Below are positions 18,695 to 28,346 of a stretch of 64,000 nucleotides of DNA, in pieces. The stretch's first letter is position 1; each line of letters opens with the position of its first letter. The stretch comes from Pelagihabitans sp947500445 (lineage in GTDB: Bacteria > Bacteroidota > Bacteroidia > Flavobacteriales > Flavobacteriaceae), in contig NZ_JBNGOP010000012.1 of the NCBI RefSeq assembly GCF_050589625.1, positions 1-64,000 of the forward strand, in the 5' to 3' direction. The position numbers and the translations under genes are program-made. The notes under the pieces were generated by a model. That model saw only the letters and a list, made by a program, of their open reading frames with translations, ran no database searches and was not told the DNA's origin.

Positions 18695-19429
18695 TTACTC
18701 CAATATGGTATGCGCTATACGTTTTTCGTTTCCTAAAGTGTCAATAATGGTTATACGCGGTACGTCCAGGGTATCCACATATATTTTTATACGTTCCTTA
18801 CCTTTGGAATCATAGAGAAACAGGCCTACGTTTTTATTTTCTTCCCTGCCCAAAAACATACGATACACATTGATTTCCGAGTCGATGTATTTTTTGAATT
18901 TTAAGTATGCTTTTTGTTTTTCTTCTTCACCAAGGTCTTTAATATCCTCTTTCAATTGTTCAAATAGCGTTTTAACGCGAATAGAATCCGAACGTTCCCT
19001 TAAAAACATACCGTACCAGCGTTTCCATTCATCACCATCTCTGTATTCATCTTTCGTTATTGCCAAAATCTGGTCATTTTTCTGCTGGTCAAAAGTGATG
19101 CCGGAAAAGCTTTCTTCGTCATTGCCATCATAATAAATACCGCCGACTTCATCGCCTACGCGATTGAAAAAAATAAGACCAGGTAGGTCTCGTTTGGAAT
19201 CTGGATAATGCGGTACACCATGTGTAGTGGCCAGTGCCTGCTGTTCGGGATTGCTGATCGAAACATATAGGTTACCATCAGGACCGACGATACTCAAGCG
19301 TTCCACTTGTAATTCTTTTGGTATCTCCTGCGATTTTACGTGCTGATAACCCAAGAAACAAACGATACCTAAAAGAACCATGGTATTAATGGTCAATAGT
19401 ATTTTTCTCATGTAAAGTTTTATTTTCAA
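18695..19429 (-). CDS. Membrane-anchored hypothetical protein
   Basis: A 244-aa protein with one N-terminal hydrophobic segment (about 10-27) followed by a soluble domain rich in paired strands (LSIVGPDGNLYVSISNPE, GLFLYDSKGKERIKIYVD) and a helical insert (TLFEQLKEDIKDLGEEEKQKAYLKFKK is part of it, split here only for position, about 150-175). A Met at residue 7 (19411) is an alternative start. I do not recognise the family by function. It sits upstream of the AraC-type gene on the same strand. Confidence 0.7.
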   Translation of the reverse strand: MKIKLYMRKILLTINTMVLLGIVCFLGYQHVKSQEIPKELQVERLSIVGPDGNLYVSISNPEQQALATTHGVPHYPDSKRDLPGLIFFNRVGDEVGGIYYDGNDEESFSGITFDQQKNDQILAITKDEYRDGDEWKRWYGMFLRERSDSIRVKTLFEQLKEDIKDLGEEEKQKAYLKFKKYIDSEINVYRMFLGREENKNVGLFLYDSKGKERIKIYVDTLDVPRITIIDTLGNEKRIAHTILE

Positions 19430-19854
19430 TGATTATTGATTTCCATACAATTGGAGTCAGATAGCCCCAAAAAACATTGTTTTAAGGGTTGAACATGTTC
19501 AAAAGTATAGATAAATAAGCCAAGTTCTCCCGGATTAAAATCCTTAAAGTTGTAACGGTTTGCAAATAGGTTACCGTTTTATCACTTAAAAAGGTTATCC
19601 TTACTATCATACTGAGGAATACTTTGTCTGTCGCTGTAGAATGTGATACTCTAAAAACGTAACTCACTGTCCTATTTTCGTGGGGATTATACTTGCTAAA
19701 CTTTACTCTTTCGATTTCGTCATAAATCAATATCTTAGACACTAGTAGGGACATCGATTTGTTTAAACGAATTTGATAAATACGTTGTTAAAAATAATAG
19801 CGATGTACTTGGTTCGGACAAACAAACCAAATTTCTATTTAATCTTCCCTTTGA
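19430..19854. other. Divergent intergenic region
   Basis: 425 bp between the leftward hypothetical gene and the rightward TPR-HTH gene. It is A+T-rich, contains a 90-codon antisense open frame judged spurious, and should hold two promoters. No clear consensus box was assigned. Confidence 0.35.
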
Positions 19855-21477
19855 ATGATGACCAAATCAAAACTAGTTTTACTTTTTTTACTGTTCGGGT
19901 TTGTTAAGAACTTTTCTCAGGAGAAAGCCATAAAAGAAGATACCCAACTTGGAAAAGTAAAAGCGGAAAGCTTTCTAAAAGTACTTCAACAGCATTATGC
20001 GAATGGCGACTATCAATTGCATAAAAACTACAGCGACTCCCTTCTTTTAGTTTCCGAGAAATACGGCCTGACCAAAATGTATATTTTGGCCTTGAACAAC
20101 CAAGCGGTGTACTACAATAATCGTAGTGAGAAGCAATTGGCTATTGAACGATATCATCTTGCGCTAGAGAAATGTAAACTTATTCCAAACGATTACCGTC
20201 CCAAAGCAATTGTTCTGGTCAATATGGGAAATACCTATCAGAATATCGATGCGCAGAACAAGTGCATAAAAACAATGGAGGAGGTGTTGTCCATTGCGGA
20301 TAAACTGAAAAACCCCGATAAGATCAAAGCAGCGGCGTTAATAGGATTATCAAATAGTTATAACAAGTTAGGGGATTTAAAACCTGCCTTGGAATATGCT
20401 TATCAAGTAAAAGCTCTGGGCGAAAAATTACAGAACGAAAGTTTTATTGCCACATCTTTGACCAACATCGCCGATATCCATGTTAAACTGAAACAGTATA
20501 CGAAGGCAATTGAGGCCACCACGGCCGCATTGGAACTATCCGTTTTGAAAAAATCTGTTAAGAGTAGGGGCTGGGCACTGTTAAATAGGGGTATTGCAAA
20601 TTATCACCTGAATAATTTAACCGCCGCAAAGGAGGATTTGTTGGCCTGCGAAGCGCTTTCTGGCAAAAAGAATATTGTAGAAATAGAGATGTACGCCCAC
20701 AAATATTTGGCGATGCTTTACGAGAAAAATAAAGATTTTGAAGCTTCTTATGCAGAGCAAAAAGAGTATTCCCAATTAAAGGAAAGGCATGAAAACGATA
20801 CGAAAAGTGCTACTAAAAAAGATTTAAATACAAATATCGCAGCGCAAAACAAAAAAATAGAAGCAAGTGAGCAAGAGCTGATAGACCTATCTGAAAATAG
20901 TGCTCAAGTAAAATTTTGGGGCGTTACTATGCTAGTACTTGCCACGCTGACTATACTCTTTTTACTGATCAGAAGAAGGAAAATCAAGAAAGAACACGCT
21001 AAGTTACGTACTCAACAGAAAGCACTATTGGCATCTTTATCGAACCTTGGGAATACGTCGAGTACGCTTTCGATAGAAACTGATAAAAAAGCCGCAAGTA
21101 CTAAAAAGCCATACGAAAACTCTTCGCTCACCGAGGCGGATAGAACACGCTACAAGAATAAAATTTTAGCATGCATGGAAAATGACAAACCCTATTTGGA
21201 TGCTGATTTAACGCAAACCAATTTTGCTTCTAAAATAGGTATTAGTAGTTATCATTTTTCCGAGGTACTGCATTATGGTTTTGAACAAAATTTTTACAAC
21301 TTTATAAACGCTTATCGTATAGTAGAAGCACAAAATTTAATTAAACAAACAGCACATACTGATGTTAAAATGATAGCGATAGCGTTTGATTCCGGCTTTA
21401 AGAACAAAGCATCCTTCAACCGAGTCTTTAAAAAGCATACAGGGCTTACGCCATCGGAATACAAGAAAACACTTTAA
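19855..21477 (+). CDS. TPR-containing transmembrane AraC-type regulator
   Basis: A 540-aa protein: N-terminal signal peptide or helix (1-21), a TPR array (about 45-310, for example ALNNQAVYYNNRSEKQLAIERYHLAL), a coiled coil (about 315-350), one membrane helix (WGVTMLVLATLTILFLLI, about 352-370) and a C-terminal AraC HTH (about 440-540). The layout puts TPRs in the periplasm and the DNA-binding domain in the cytosol, as in the TPR-HTH sensors common in Flavobacteriia. The target is unknown. It is monocistronic. Confidence 0.88.
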   Translation: MMTKSKLVLLFLLFGFVKNFSQEKAIKEDTQLGKVKAESFLKVLQQHYANGDYQLHKNYSDSLLLVSEKYGLTKMYILALNNQAVYYNNRSEKQLAIERYHLALEKCKLIPNDYRPKAIVLVNMGNTYQNIDAQNKCIKTMEEVLSIADKLKNPDKIKAAALIGLSNSYNKLGDLKPALEYAYQVKALGEKLQNESFIATSLTNIADIHVKLKQYTKAIEATTAALELSVLKKSVKSRGWALLNRGIANYHLNNLTAAKEDLLACEALSGKKNIVEIEMYAHKYLAMLYEKNKDFEASYAEQKEYSQLKERHENDTKSATKKDLNTNIAAQNKKIEASEQELIDLSENSAQVKFWGVTMLVLATLTILFLLIRRRKIKKEHAKLRTQQKALLASLSNLGNTSSTLSIETDKKAASTKKPYENSSLTEADRTRYKNKILACMENDKPYLDADLTQTNFASKIGISSYHFSEVLHYGFEQNFYNFINAYRIVEAQNLIKQTAHTDVKMIAIAFDSGFKNKASFNRVFKKHTGLTPSEYKKTL

Positions 21478-21722
21478 TCAAGATGCTTTTTAAATTTATT
21501 ATAATGATGTAGCATTGATTATAACTTTTTCGTGATGAAAATAATGATGCTATCAGCAATGTCATATGCTTTCCCTTTGTACTCTTCTACCATTTTAACT
21601 TTGAAATCGCGCGTATAGAAATGGAATTATTTTTTAGTTGTTCGAGGCAAAAAATGGAAGCATAGTCTTAGCTACGGTTAGATCCCCAGTCAAGCTGGGG
21701 ACAGGCTTTTAACGAAGAACAG
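21478..21722. other. Gene debris with a minus-strand ORF remnant
   Basis: The minus strand from about 21612 to 21527 reads a coding-like tail (FKVKMVEEYKGKAYDIADS, then a hydrophobic end and TAA) with a stop 35 codons upstream and no complete domain. It includes one copy of the 19-nt sequence repeated at 9562 and 21750. Confidence 0.35.
21589..21607 (+). repeat. 19-nt dispersed repeat, copy 2
   Basis: ACCATTTTAACTTTGAAAT is identical to 9562-9580 and is the exact inverse of 21750-21768. It contains TAACTTTG, which fits the -7 consensus, so promoter reuse is one explanation; remnants of a mobile element are another. Confidence 0.6.
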
Positions 21723-21929
21723 TTGAAAAAGAAACGATTTATTAGTGCTATTTCAAAGTTAAAATGGTATTACACCCTGTATGCCGTGGAAAAGGTGATT
21801 GGCAGAACCACCTTAAATGCCAGCAAATTTTGGGATTTTGGAAGTGAAAAAATCAAAATCGTAGTTACACAAAGAGACGGCGAAATGTTTTACGGGGATG
21901 ATGAAACTCCGGTAAAACCAAAAGTATAG
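21723..21929 (+). CDS. Small hypothetical protein, possibly a remnant
   Basis: A 68-aa open frame (ATG or TTG region at 21723; it begins KKKRFISAISKLKW) with a coding-like central part (LNASKFWDFGSEKIKIVV, QRDGEMFYGDDETP). It has no recognised domain, lies in a debris region and overlaps an inverted repeat. It may be the truncated end of a lost gene. Confidence 0.35.
   Translation: MKKKRFISAISKLKWYYTLYAVEKVIGRTTLNASKFWDFGSEKIKIVVTQRDGEMFYGDDETPVKPKV
21750..21768 (-). repeat. 19-nt dispersed repeat, copy 3 (inverted)
   Basis: Exact reverse complement of 21589-21607, 142 bp away, lying inside the 68-aa ORF as residues AISKLKWY. Confidence 0.6.
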
Positions 21930-22237
21930 CGAAGCACATCAACACATTTTCACCAACAGCTTCGACCAGGGATATTCAATAGATAGAAGAACTATCTATT
22001 CCAGGGGATTCTAAAGAAATGGGTTCATTGTTCAACTTCATTTAAGATACATACCAAACAGATTATATCACCAAAGTCAAAGGTATCGGTAGGAGTGGTA
22101 GTTCAGAAGAAATAAATGGCCTCATAAAATGCTTAGATTATGAAAAACTACTCAAGCTAAGCACTATGCAAAACAAACTGATGGATGTAACGGCGATCTA
22201 TGCCGATGCCGATGCTATTGAATTTAGACGGGCATAA
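21930..22237 (+). pseudogene. Degenerate coding remnant
   Basis: From ATG 22019 the frame runs MGSLFNFI, then TAA at 22043-22045, then stays open for 63 codons (DYITKVKGIGRSGSSEEING, and a tail ending ADADAIEFRRA) to TAA at 22235. A different frame just upstream (SFDQGYSIDRRTIYSRGF) also looks coding. At least one stop and one frameshift interrupt what was once a longer gene. Family not recognised. Confidence 0.4.
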
Positions 22238-22272
22238 ATTTTTTCAATCTGCACAGCGATTGTTCACAAAAG

Positions 22273-22316
22273 GCCAAAAACAGGTAACATTCCCATGAAT
22301 GATACCTGTTTTTGGC
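22273..22316. terminator. Perfect 14-bp hairpin, likely bidirectional terminator
   Basis: GCCAAAAACAGGTA (22273-22286) pairs perfectly with 22303-22316 across a 16-nt loop. The stem carries A5/T5 tracts. It sits between the pseudogene and the adhesin gene. Confidence 0.6.
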
Positions 22317-22437
22317 AATTCGTACTCCCTTCCAAACGTTCTAAAACTAATTTCAACTGACCTTGGTAATACAGGTAATGGTGTTTGGTGATTTTAACCC
22401 AACAGCAATATTAAGCACTCAAAAAAATCATGCACTA

Positions 22438-25400
22438 ATGACGTTCAAAGCTGTCTCGATAAAGGTGTTACTTTTTCAAATTATACTATTTCTTAGTGTT
22501 CCATTTACCCTAGGGTTTAACACACCGATTGAAAATAAAAGTGAAGCCCCTATGGGTACCATTCCTTTTATAACCACTTGGAAAACGGACAATCCAGGAG
22601 ATACAAACGACAATCAAATACGAATAGCAACTGCTCCAAGTTCCACCTACAATTATACGGTAGATTGGGGAGATGGGAATATCACTATCGGGGAAACGGG
22701 CGATGCCACCCATACCTATGCCGATCCAGGAACATACATCATAAGTATAACGGGATTATTTCCCAGAATTATATTTGGCAATGACGATGATCAAGAAAAA
22801 TTATTGACCATCGAGCAATGGGGCAACAATCAGTGGGCTTCTATGGAGGAGGCTTTTAAAGGATGTAGCAATCTTACGGGAAATTTTACGGATGTTCCAG
22901 ACCTATCCAATGTTACCAGCATGCGACGCATGTTCGACGGTTGTACCTTATACAATTCGGACATGAACAATTGGGACGTTGATAACGTTACCGATATGAG
23001 ACAACTTTTTCAGGCGGCGGCTTCTTTTGATTCGGCTATTGACGCTTGGAACGTAAGCAACGTAACATCAATGCAGGGAATGTTTGCGCGAGCCACTTCT
23101 TTTGATCAAGATATCGGAAATTGGAATACTTTAAATGTTACGGACATGTCAGGTATGTTTTACCTGGCCTCGACTTTTAATCAAGATATTAGTTTTAAGC
23201 CCGGTATGGGCATACCGACGGGTGATGCTTGGAATACGGTGAACGTAACTACAATGCGCACTATGTTTAACGAGGCAACGGTATTCAATCAAGATATTGG
23301 CAACTGGAATACCGCGAATGTCACCGAAATGGATGCCATGTTCCTGAGAGCCTATGCTTTCAATCAAGACATCGGAAATTGGAATGTGGGTAAGGTAATA
23401 GGAATGACGCAAATGTTGAATAGAGCAACAGCATTCGATCAAGATTTGAGTATATGGAATGTTAGTAGTGTACAAAGTTTTGCTTTAATGTTTGCACTTG
23501 CAAGTGCTTTTGATCAAGATATCGGCGGATGGGATACCTCAAGTGCTACAACTATGTGGCAGATGTTCTCCGGAGCAAATAATTTTGACCAAAATTTAGG
23601 CGGATGGAATGTTTCGAACGTTATTGATATGAGAAACATGTTTAGCGGGGTGACCCTCTCAACCATTAATTACGACGGCCTTTTAATCGGTTGGAATACA
23701 CAAACCCTACAACCAGATTTAGAGTTTAGCGGCGGTGGAAGTCAATATTGCGAAGGTGCCGCGGCGAGGGCCAATATGATAGCCTCCGACGGATGGGCAA
23801 TAGCGGATGGCGGCCTTAGCGGTCCAGCAGTAACTGATTTAGCCGACCAGACGCAAGCAGATTCCTATACCTTACCTGCTATTACTGGAACGCAGCTAAC
23901 AGGTAATGAGGCTTATTATACCGGAACCGACGGGGGTGGTACAAGATACGATATAGGAGCGGTAATTAATTTTTCGGACTTCCCTAGCTATCCCGTTACC
24001 CTATATATCTATGATGGCACTGGCTCTTGTTCAAGTGAAGAATCCTTTGAGTTGAACATTACGAGTACTCCTGACTCTGGAGCTTTTATCACAACATGGC
24101 GAACCACCGCTACCAATGAAGAAATTATAATTCCTACCACAGGAGGTGGTTATAACTACACTGTGGATTGGGGTGATGGTAACACTACTACCGGTGAAAC
24201 AGGTAATGCTACACATACCTACGCCATTCCAGATACTTATACTGTTAGTATCACAGGGGATTTCCCTAGAATTTATTTCAATACCAATGGAAATCCTACG
24301 GCAACGGACAATTCTGCCAAAATCTTGACTATCGAAAAATGGGGCGGCAACCCTTGGACTTCTATGTTCAAAGCGTTTACCGGCTGTATTAATTTGACAG
24401 GGAATTTCTCCGATAAACCTGACTTGTCCAATGTTACCAATACCTCGGGAATGTTCGCTACCTGTAGACTTTTTAATTCCAATATAGATGATTGGGACAT
24501 GAGCAATGTTACCAACATGGCATTTATGTTCCAAAACAATGCCAGCTTCAATCAACCGCTAAACAGTTGGGATGTTTCTAGTGTAACCAATATGTTTATT
24601 ATGTTTCAAGGAGCTGTAATTTTTGACCAGACTCTTGACAATTGGAATGTAGAAAACTTGACCAATGCTGACAGAATGTTTGATAATGCAACACTTTCTA
24701 CGGCCAATTATGATGCTTTATTGATCGGTTGGAACGCACTGGATCTACAACCCAATGTTATATTTAGTGGTGGAAATAGTCAATACTGTGAAGGTGCGAC
24801 CGCTAGAGCCAATATGGTAACTTCTGATGGATGGGATATAACAGATGACGGACTGGCCGGTCCTACCATAACAGTTTTGGCCGACCAGACGCAAACAGAT
24901 TCCTATACCTTGCCTGCCATTACAGGAACAAAACTAACAGGTAATGAAGCGTATTATACCGGTACCGACGGGGGTGGTACAAGATACGATATAGGAGCGG
25001 TAATTAACTTTGCGGACTTCCCAAGCTATCCCGTTACTCTATATATGTACGATGGCACTGGCTCTTGTTCAAGCGAAGAATCCTTTCAATTAACTATCAA
25101 TAATACCGGGACGCCCGTTCCCGATAGCTGTTCGGACCTGACAGGCCCAATGCCCAATGAAACCGATGTCGCCACGGATGTGGGAGGTATCTCTTGGAGT
25201 GCCGTTAGTGGTGCAACGGGGTACAGGGTTTCGATAAACGGAAGTACCAGTAATGTGAACGACATCACCGATCAGAATGTTACGGGAACGTCTTTTACCT
25301 TGCCTGGCGATTTTAACAATGGAGAGACCGTGTCGGTGACCATTGTCCCGTTCAACACTACCGGTGATGCCGTAGGCTGTGCTACACCCCAAAATTTCAC

Positions 25401-26946
25401 TATTGTTACTACCACCCCAACAGTTCCCGATAGCTGTTCGGACCTGACAGGCCCAATGCCCAATGACATCGATGTCGCCACGGATGTGGGAGGTATCTCT
25501 TGGAGTGCGGTTAGCGGAGTAACGGGGTATAGGGTTTCCATAAATGGAAGTACCAGTAATGTGAACGACATCACCGATCAGAATATTATGGGAACGTCCT
25601 ATACATTACCTGGCGATTTCAATAACGGTGAGACCGTATCGGTGACCATTGTCCCGTTCAACACCACTGGTGATGCCGTAGGCTGTGCTACACCCCAAAG
25701 TTTCACTATTGTTACTAACACCCCAACAGTTCCCGATAGCTGTTCGGACCTGACAGGCCCAATGGCCAATGATACCGATGTCGCCACGGATGTGGGAAGT
25801 ATCTCTTGGAGTGCCGTTAGCGGAGCAACGGGGTACAGGGTTTCCATAAACGGAAGTACCAGTAATGTGAACGACATCATCGATCAGAATTTTATGGGAA
25901 CGTCCTACACATTACCTGGCGATTTCAATAACGGAGATACCGTATCGGTGACCATTGTCCCGTTCAACACCACCGGTGATGCCGTAGGCTGTGCTACACC
26001 CCAAAGTTTCACTATTGTTACTACTACACCAACAGTTCCCGATAGTTGTTCGGACCTGACAGGCCCTTTGGCCAATGATATCGATGTCGCTACCGATGTG
26101 GGAAGTATCTCATGGAGTGCCGTTAGTGGAGCAACGGGGTATAGGGTTTCCATAAACGGAAGTACCAGTAATGTGAACGACATCACCGATCAGAATATTC
26201 CGGGAACGTCCTATACATTACCTGGCGATTTCAATAACGGTGAGACCGTATCGGTGACAATTGTCCCGTTCAATGCCACCGGTGATGCCTTAGGCTGTGC
26301 TACACCCCAAAGCTTTACTATTGAAACAGCGGATGAACCTGTAATACCTGCATGCACGGAATTGATAGCGGAACTAAATAATGCCTCTGAAATTCCCGTT
26401 ACGACAAATATCGCTTGGAATACTATTGACAATGCGGATGGATATTGGCTATCTATTAGGACAGCTGCCAATGAAATACTACTTCCGGAAACTGATTTAG
26501 GAATTTTAACGACCTATTCCCTATCTGAAGAGTTGCCTTTTTCCACTACCATTCTTGTTTCGATTACCCCTTACAATTCAGAAGGAAACAACGATTCGTG
26601 TCCTGAACTAACTTTTACTACAATGACGGAGCCCGAAGAGCCTGTTGAAACAGACAAAACTAAATATGGCTTTTCACCTGATGGTGACGGGATCAACGAT
26701 TTTTGGGAAATCGATGGTATCGAACAATACCCGACGAATACTGTTACCATTTATAATCGATGGGGCGATGCCGTATTCCGAATCGACAATTATGACAATG
26801 CTGGCTCCGTCTTTAATGGAGATGCAAACCTTAAAACCAAAATGGGAGCTGGTAGGTTGCCTGCAGGCACCTATTTCTTCGATATTCAAATTGAAGGAGA
26901 AACGATTTCCAAGAAAACAAAAGGGTACGTGGTCATTAAGCGATAA
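22438..26946 (+). CDS. Giant BspA-repeat adhesin with T9SS type B sorting domain
   Basis: A 1502-aa surface protein (ATG 22438, which opens a signal peptide; the frame extends to TTG 22363 without one). Order: PKD-like segment, BspA/DUF285 26-residue repeats (VTDMSGMF..FNQDIGNWN type) about 130-420, an Ig-like module with CEGAAARANM, a second PKD plus BspA block, a second copy of the Ig-like module, then four 102-aa fibronectin-III-like repeats from residue 895 (SCSDLTGPM..ATGYRVSING), a diverged fifth, and a gliding-motility C-terminal domain (FSPDGDGINDFW, IYNRWGDAVF) from about 1408. Type B domains direct export by T9SS with a PorP/SprF-like partner, here the next gene, 4 bp away. The repeated blocks suggest internal duplication. 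Confidence 0.93.
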   Translation: MTFKAVSIKVLLFQIILFLSVPFTLGFNTPIENKSEAPMGTIPFITTWKTDNPGDTNDNQIRIATAPSSTYNYTVDWGDGNITIGETGDATHTYADPGTYIISITGLFPRIIFGNDDDQEKLLTIEQWGNNQWASMEEAFKGCSNLTGNFTDVPDLSNVTSMRRMFDGCTLYNSDMNNWDVDNVTDMRQLFQAAASFDSAIDAWNVSNVTSMQGMFARATSFDQDIGNWNTLNVTDMSGMFYLASTFNQDISFKPGMGIPTGDAWNTVNVTTMRTMFNEATVFNQDIGNWNTANVTEMDAMFLRAYAFNQDIGNWNVGKVIGMTQMLNRATAFDQDLSIWNVSSVQSFALMFALASAFDQDIGGWDTSSATTMWQMFSGANNFDQNLGGWNVSNVIDMRNMFSGVTLSTINYDGLLIGWNTQTLQPDLEFSGGGSQYCEGAAARANMIASDGWAIADGGLSGPAVTDLADQTQADSYTLPAITGTQLTGNEAYYTGTDGGGTRYDIGAVINFSDFPSYPVTLYIYDGTGSCSSEESFELNITSTPDSGAFITTWRTTATNEEIIIPTTGGGYNYTVDWGDGNTTTGETGNATHTYAIPDTYTVSITGDFPRIYFNTNGNPTATDNSAKILTIEKWGGNPWTSMFKAFTGCINLTGNFSDKPDLSNVTNTSGMFATCRLFNSNIDDWDMSNVTNMAFMFQNNASFNQPLNSWDVSSVTNMFIMFQGAVIFDQTLDNWNVENLTNADRMFDNATLSTANYDALLIGWNALDLQPNVIFSGGNSQYCEGATARANMVTSDGWDITDDGLAGPTITVLADQTQTDSYTLPAITGTKLTGNEAYYTGTDGGGTRYDIGAVINFADFPSYPVTLYMYDGTGSCSSEESFQLTINNTGTPVPDSCSDLTGPMPNETDVATDVGGISWSAVSGATGYRVSINGSTSNVNDITDQNVTGTSFTLPGDFNNGETVSVTIVPFNTTGDAVGCATPQNFTIVTTTPTVPDSCSDLTGPMPNDIDVATDVGGISWSAVSGVTGYRVSINGSTSNVNDITDQNIMGTSYTLPGDFNNGETVSVTIVPFNTTGDAVGCATPQSFTIVTNTPTVPDSCSDLTGPMANDTDVATDVGSISWSAVSGATGYRVSINGSTSNVNDIIDQNFMGTSYTLPGDFNNGDTVSVTIVPFNTTGDAVGCATPQSFTIVTTTPTVPDSCSDLTGPLANDIDVATDVGSISWSAVSGATGYRVSINGSTSNVNDITDQNIPGTSYTLPGDFNNGETVSVTIVPFNATGDALGCATPQSFTIETADEPVIPACTELIAELNNASEIPVTTNIAWNTIDNADGYWLSIRTAANEILLPETDLGILTTYSLSEELPFSTTILVSITPYNSEGNNDSCPELTFTTMTEPEEPVETDKTKYGFSPDGDGINDFWEIDGIEQYPTNTVTIYNRWGDAVFRIDNYDNAGSVFNGDANLKTKMGAGRLPAGTYFFDIQIEGETISKKTKGYVVIKR
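25120..26343 (+). repeat. Four tandem 306-bp repeats in the adhesin gene
   Basis: Units start at 25120, 25426, 25732 and 26038, each opening with CCCGATAG(C/T)TGTTCGGACC. The period is exactly 306 bp (102 codons). The copies differ at few positions, implying recent expansion or gene conversion. Confidence 0.92.
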
Positions 26947-26950
26947 ACCA

Positions 26951-27877
26951 ATGAAACCAAATCGAAAAATTGGCAGACGAGTACTAGGTGTTCTGCTGCT
27001 ATTTCTGTCTTACCATTCTGTTTTCGGTCAACAGACCGCTACTTATCCAGAATATAATTTTAATCCGTTTATCATTAATTCCGCTTATGCGGGATTATTA
27101 CCTGATGCAGAAATGACCGTGAGCAATACAGGCTTCAGTTCTTTTGAGGGTAGTCCAAAAAATCTAAGTCTAAGTTTTCATACGCCTTTGAACGACGGTA
27201 AAGTAGGACTCGGCGCAGGTTTGGTACGCGATGAAATAGGGGTGACGACGGCTACCAGTGTATTTGCGGCCTATTCGTATAAAATATTTTTTGATTTCGA
27301 AGATGACAGACCTTATTGGCAAATTTACCAACCCGGCACCCTTTCTTTTGGTATTACGGCAGGGGCACAACAATATCAGGATAATTTACTGGAACTGGGT
27401 ATTACGGATGACCTGAGATTTGGTCGGAATATCAACGCAACAATCCCTATGGTGGGCGTAGGCTTTTTGTTCAATCATGCACGTTTTTACGCAGGTATTT
27501 CAACTCCGAACTTATTGGGGGATCGATTCGCTTCGGATGAGAACCTAGAATTGGAAAGTCCAATTTACGGCTATTTTGGATATCGTTTCTACAACAATCG
27601 TTTTGAAGATTTTATGCTAAAACCGAGTGTCTTAATAAAAACGGAGAAAGGTGCTCCGCTACAAATTGATACCAATGTATCCGTTAGTTATAAAAACCGG
27701 TTTGAACTAGGTGCAGGTTACCGATCTAATACATCAATAAACCTTTTAGCAGGAGTTTATCTTATTAAAAACTTTAGATTGTTATACTATGCTAACATCG
27801 CTGCAAAAGCGTCACCGTTCGGCAACACCCATGGAATTTTGTTAAGTTACCGTTTTGGCAAAGGGTATACCGACTAA
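26951..27877 (+). CDS. PorP/SprF family outer-membrane protein
   Basis: A 308-aa beta-barrel-type protein with a signal peptide ending SVFGQQ (about 28) and the family start YNFNPFIINSAYAG, continuing to the C-terminal strand GILLSYRFGKGY. The ATG at 26951 is 4 bp after the adhesin stop, although the frame is open far upstream inside the adhesin gene. PorP/SprF-like proteins are needed for secretion or anchoring of T9SS type B cargo, so this is the dedicated partner of the adhesin. Confidence 0.93.
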   Translation: MKPNRKIGRRVLGVLLLFLSYHSVFGQQTATYPEYNFNPFIINSAYAGLLPDAEMTVSNTGFSSFEGSPKNLSLSFHTPLNDGKVGLGAGLVRDEIGVTTATSVFAAYSYKIFFDFEDDRPYWQIYQPGTLSFGITAGAQQYQDNLLELGITDDLRFGRNINATIPMVGVGFLFNHARFYAGISTPNLLGDRFASDENLELESPIYGYFGYRFYNNRFEDFMLKPSVLIKTEKGAPLQIDTNVSVSYKNRFELGAGYRSNTSINLLAGVYLIKNFRLLYYANIAAKASPFGNTHGILLSYRFGKGYTD

Positions 27878-28003
27878 TTATTGCTTTTTTTACCGGTATG
27901 TTTAAAGAAAAAGCTAAAATAAATGTAATCGTTAAATGAAATACTGGTTTATTTTTCGATGCAGTATCTAACGAACCCCTACTGTATATAGTCTCAAAGG
28001 GTC

Positions 28004-28030
28004 AAGGTGTAAAAAAGGTGTAAAAATATT
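28004..28030 (+). repeat. Left copy of island direct repeat
   Basis: AAGGTGTAAAAAAGGTGTAA followed by AAATATT matches 35630-35656 with about 3 mismatches in 27 nt, same orientation. Candidate recombinase-associated site. Confidence 0.5.
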
Positions 28031-28190
28031 TTAACATTTTCCCGTAGTTATAGCGAAAATATTTCCGCGCAAAACTTTAACACTTTAAAGGTATGAAATT
28101 CGTCCGATTTTGATGAAAAATTAGAGTTTTTCACAATTCAGAAATTCTTAGTCTCTACTTTTTAAATTCCAAGAAGGTTGAATTAGGGTT

Positions 28191-28245
28191 TAGTAAAAAT
28201 GCGAGATAATTATCAAAATTTACTACTTATCTCGCATTTTTACTA
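28191..28245. terminator. Perfect 19-bp inverted repeat
   Basis: Arms 28191-28209 and 28227-28245 are perfectly complementary, with a 17-nt A+T-rich loop. The stem carries A5 and T5 tracts. It lies between convergent genes, so a bidirectional terminator is the simplest reading. Confidence 0.6.
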
Positions 28246-28346
28246 AGGTATGTTTTATTTCTGACTCAAATATTTTGTTTTACATTAAATGAATACCTTT
28301 TGAAGGTATAATACGTATAGAAAAGTTAACCCTATTTGTAGTATGG

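Larger units (their letters stand above)
27878..28346. other. Island left-end region without genes
   Basis: 469 bp between convergent genes. It contains the left GGTGTAAAAATAT repeat (28004-28030), a mnmE-end-like stretch (about 27949-27966) and a 19-bp hairpin (28191-28245). TTAAATGAA-type short repeats at about 27932 and 28281 recur near 35721. No coding sequence seen. Confidence 0.45.

Noticed and set aside
19482..19754. A 90-codon minus-strand frame in a divergent intergenic region
   Set aside because: Low-complexity, no domain, and it would occupy the promoter region of the TPR-HTH gene.
25120..26343. The regular 306-bp repeats as a CRISPR-like or satellite array
   Set aside because: The repeats are in frame, code for FN3-like modules and have no spacers.
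25086..26471. A series of similar 60-100 codon minus-strand frames
   Set aside because: Shadow frames created by the 306-bp tandem repeats of the adhesin gene.
26645..26950. A 5' extension of the PorP/SprF frame inside the adhesin gene
   Set aside because: The signal peptide begins at ATG 26951; the upstream part is just the out-of-frame reading of the conserved adhesin C-terminal domain.
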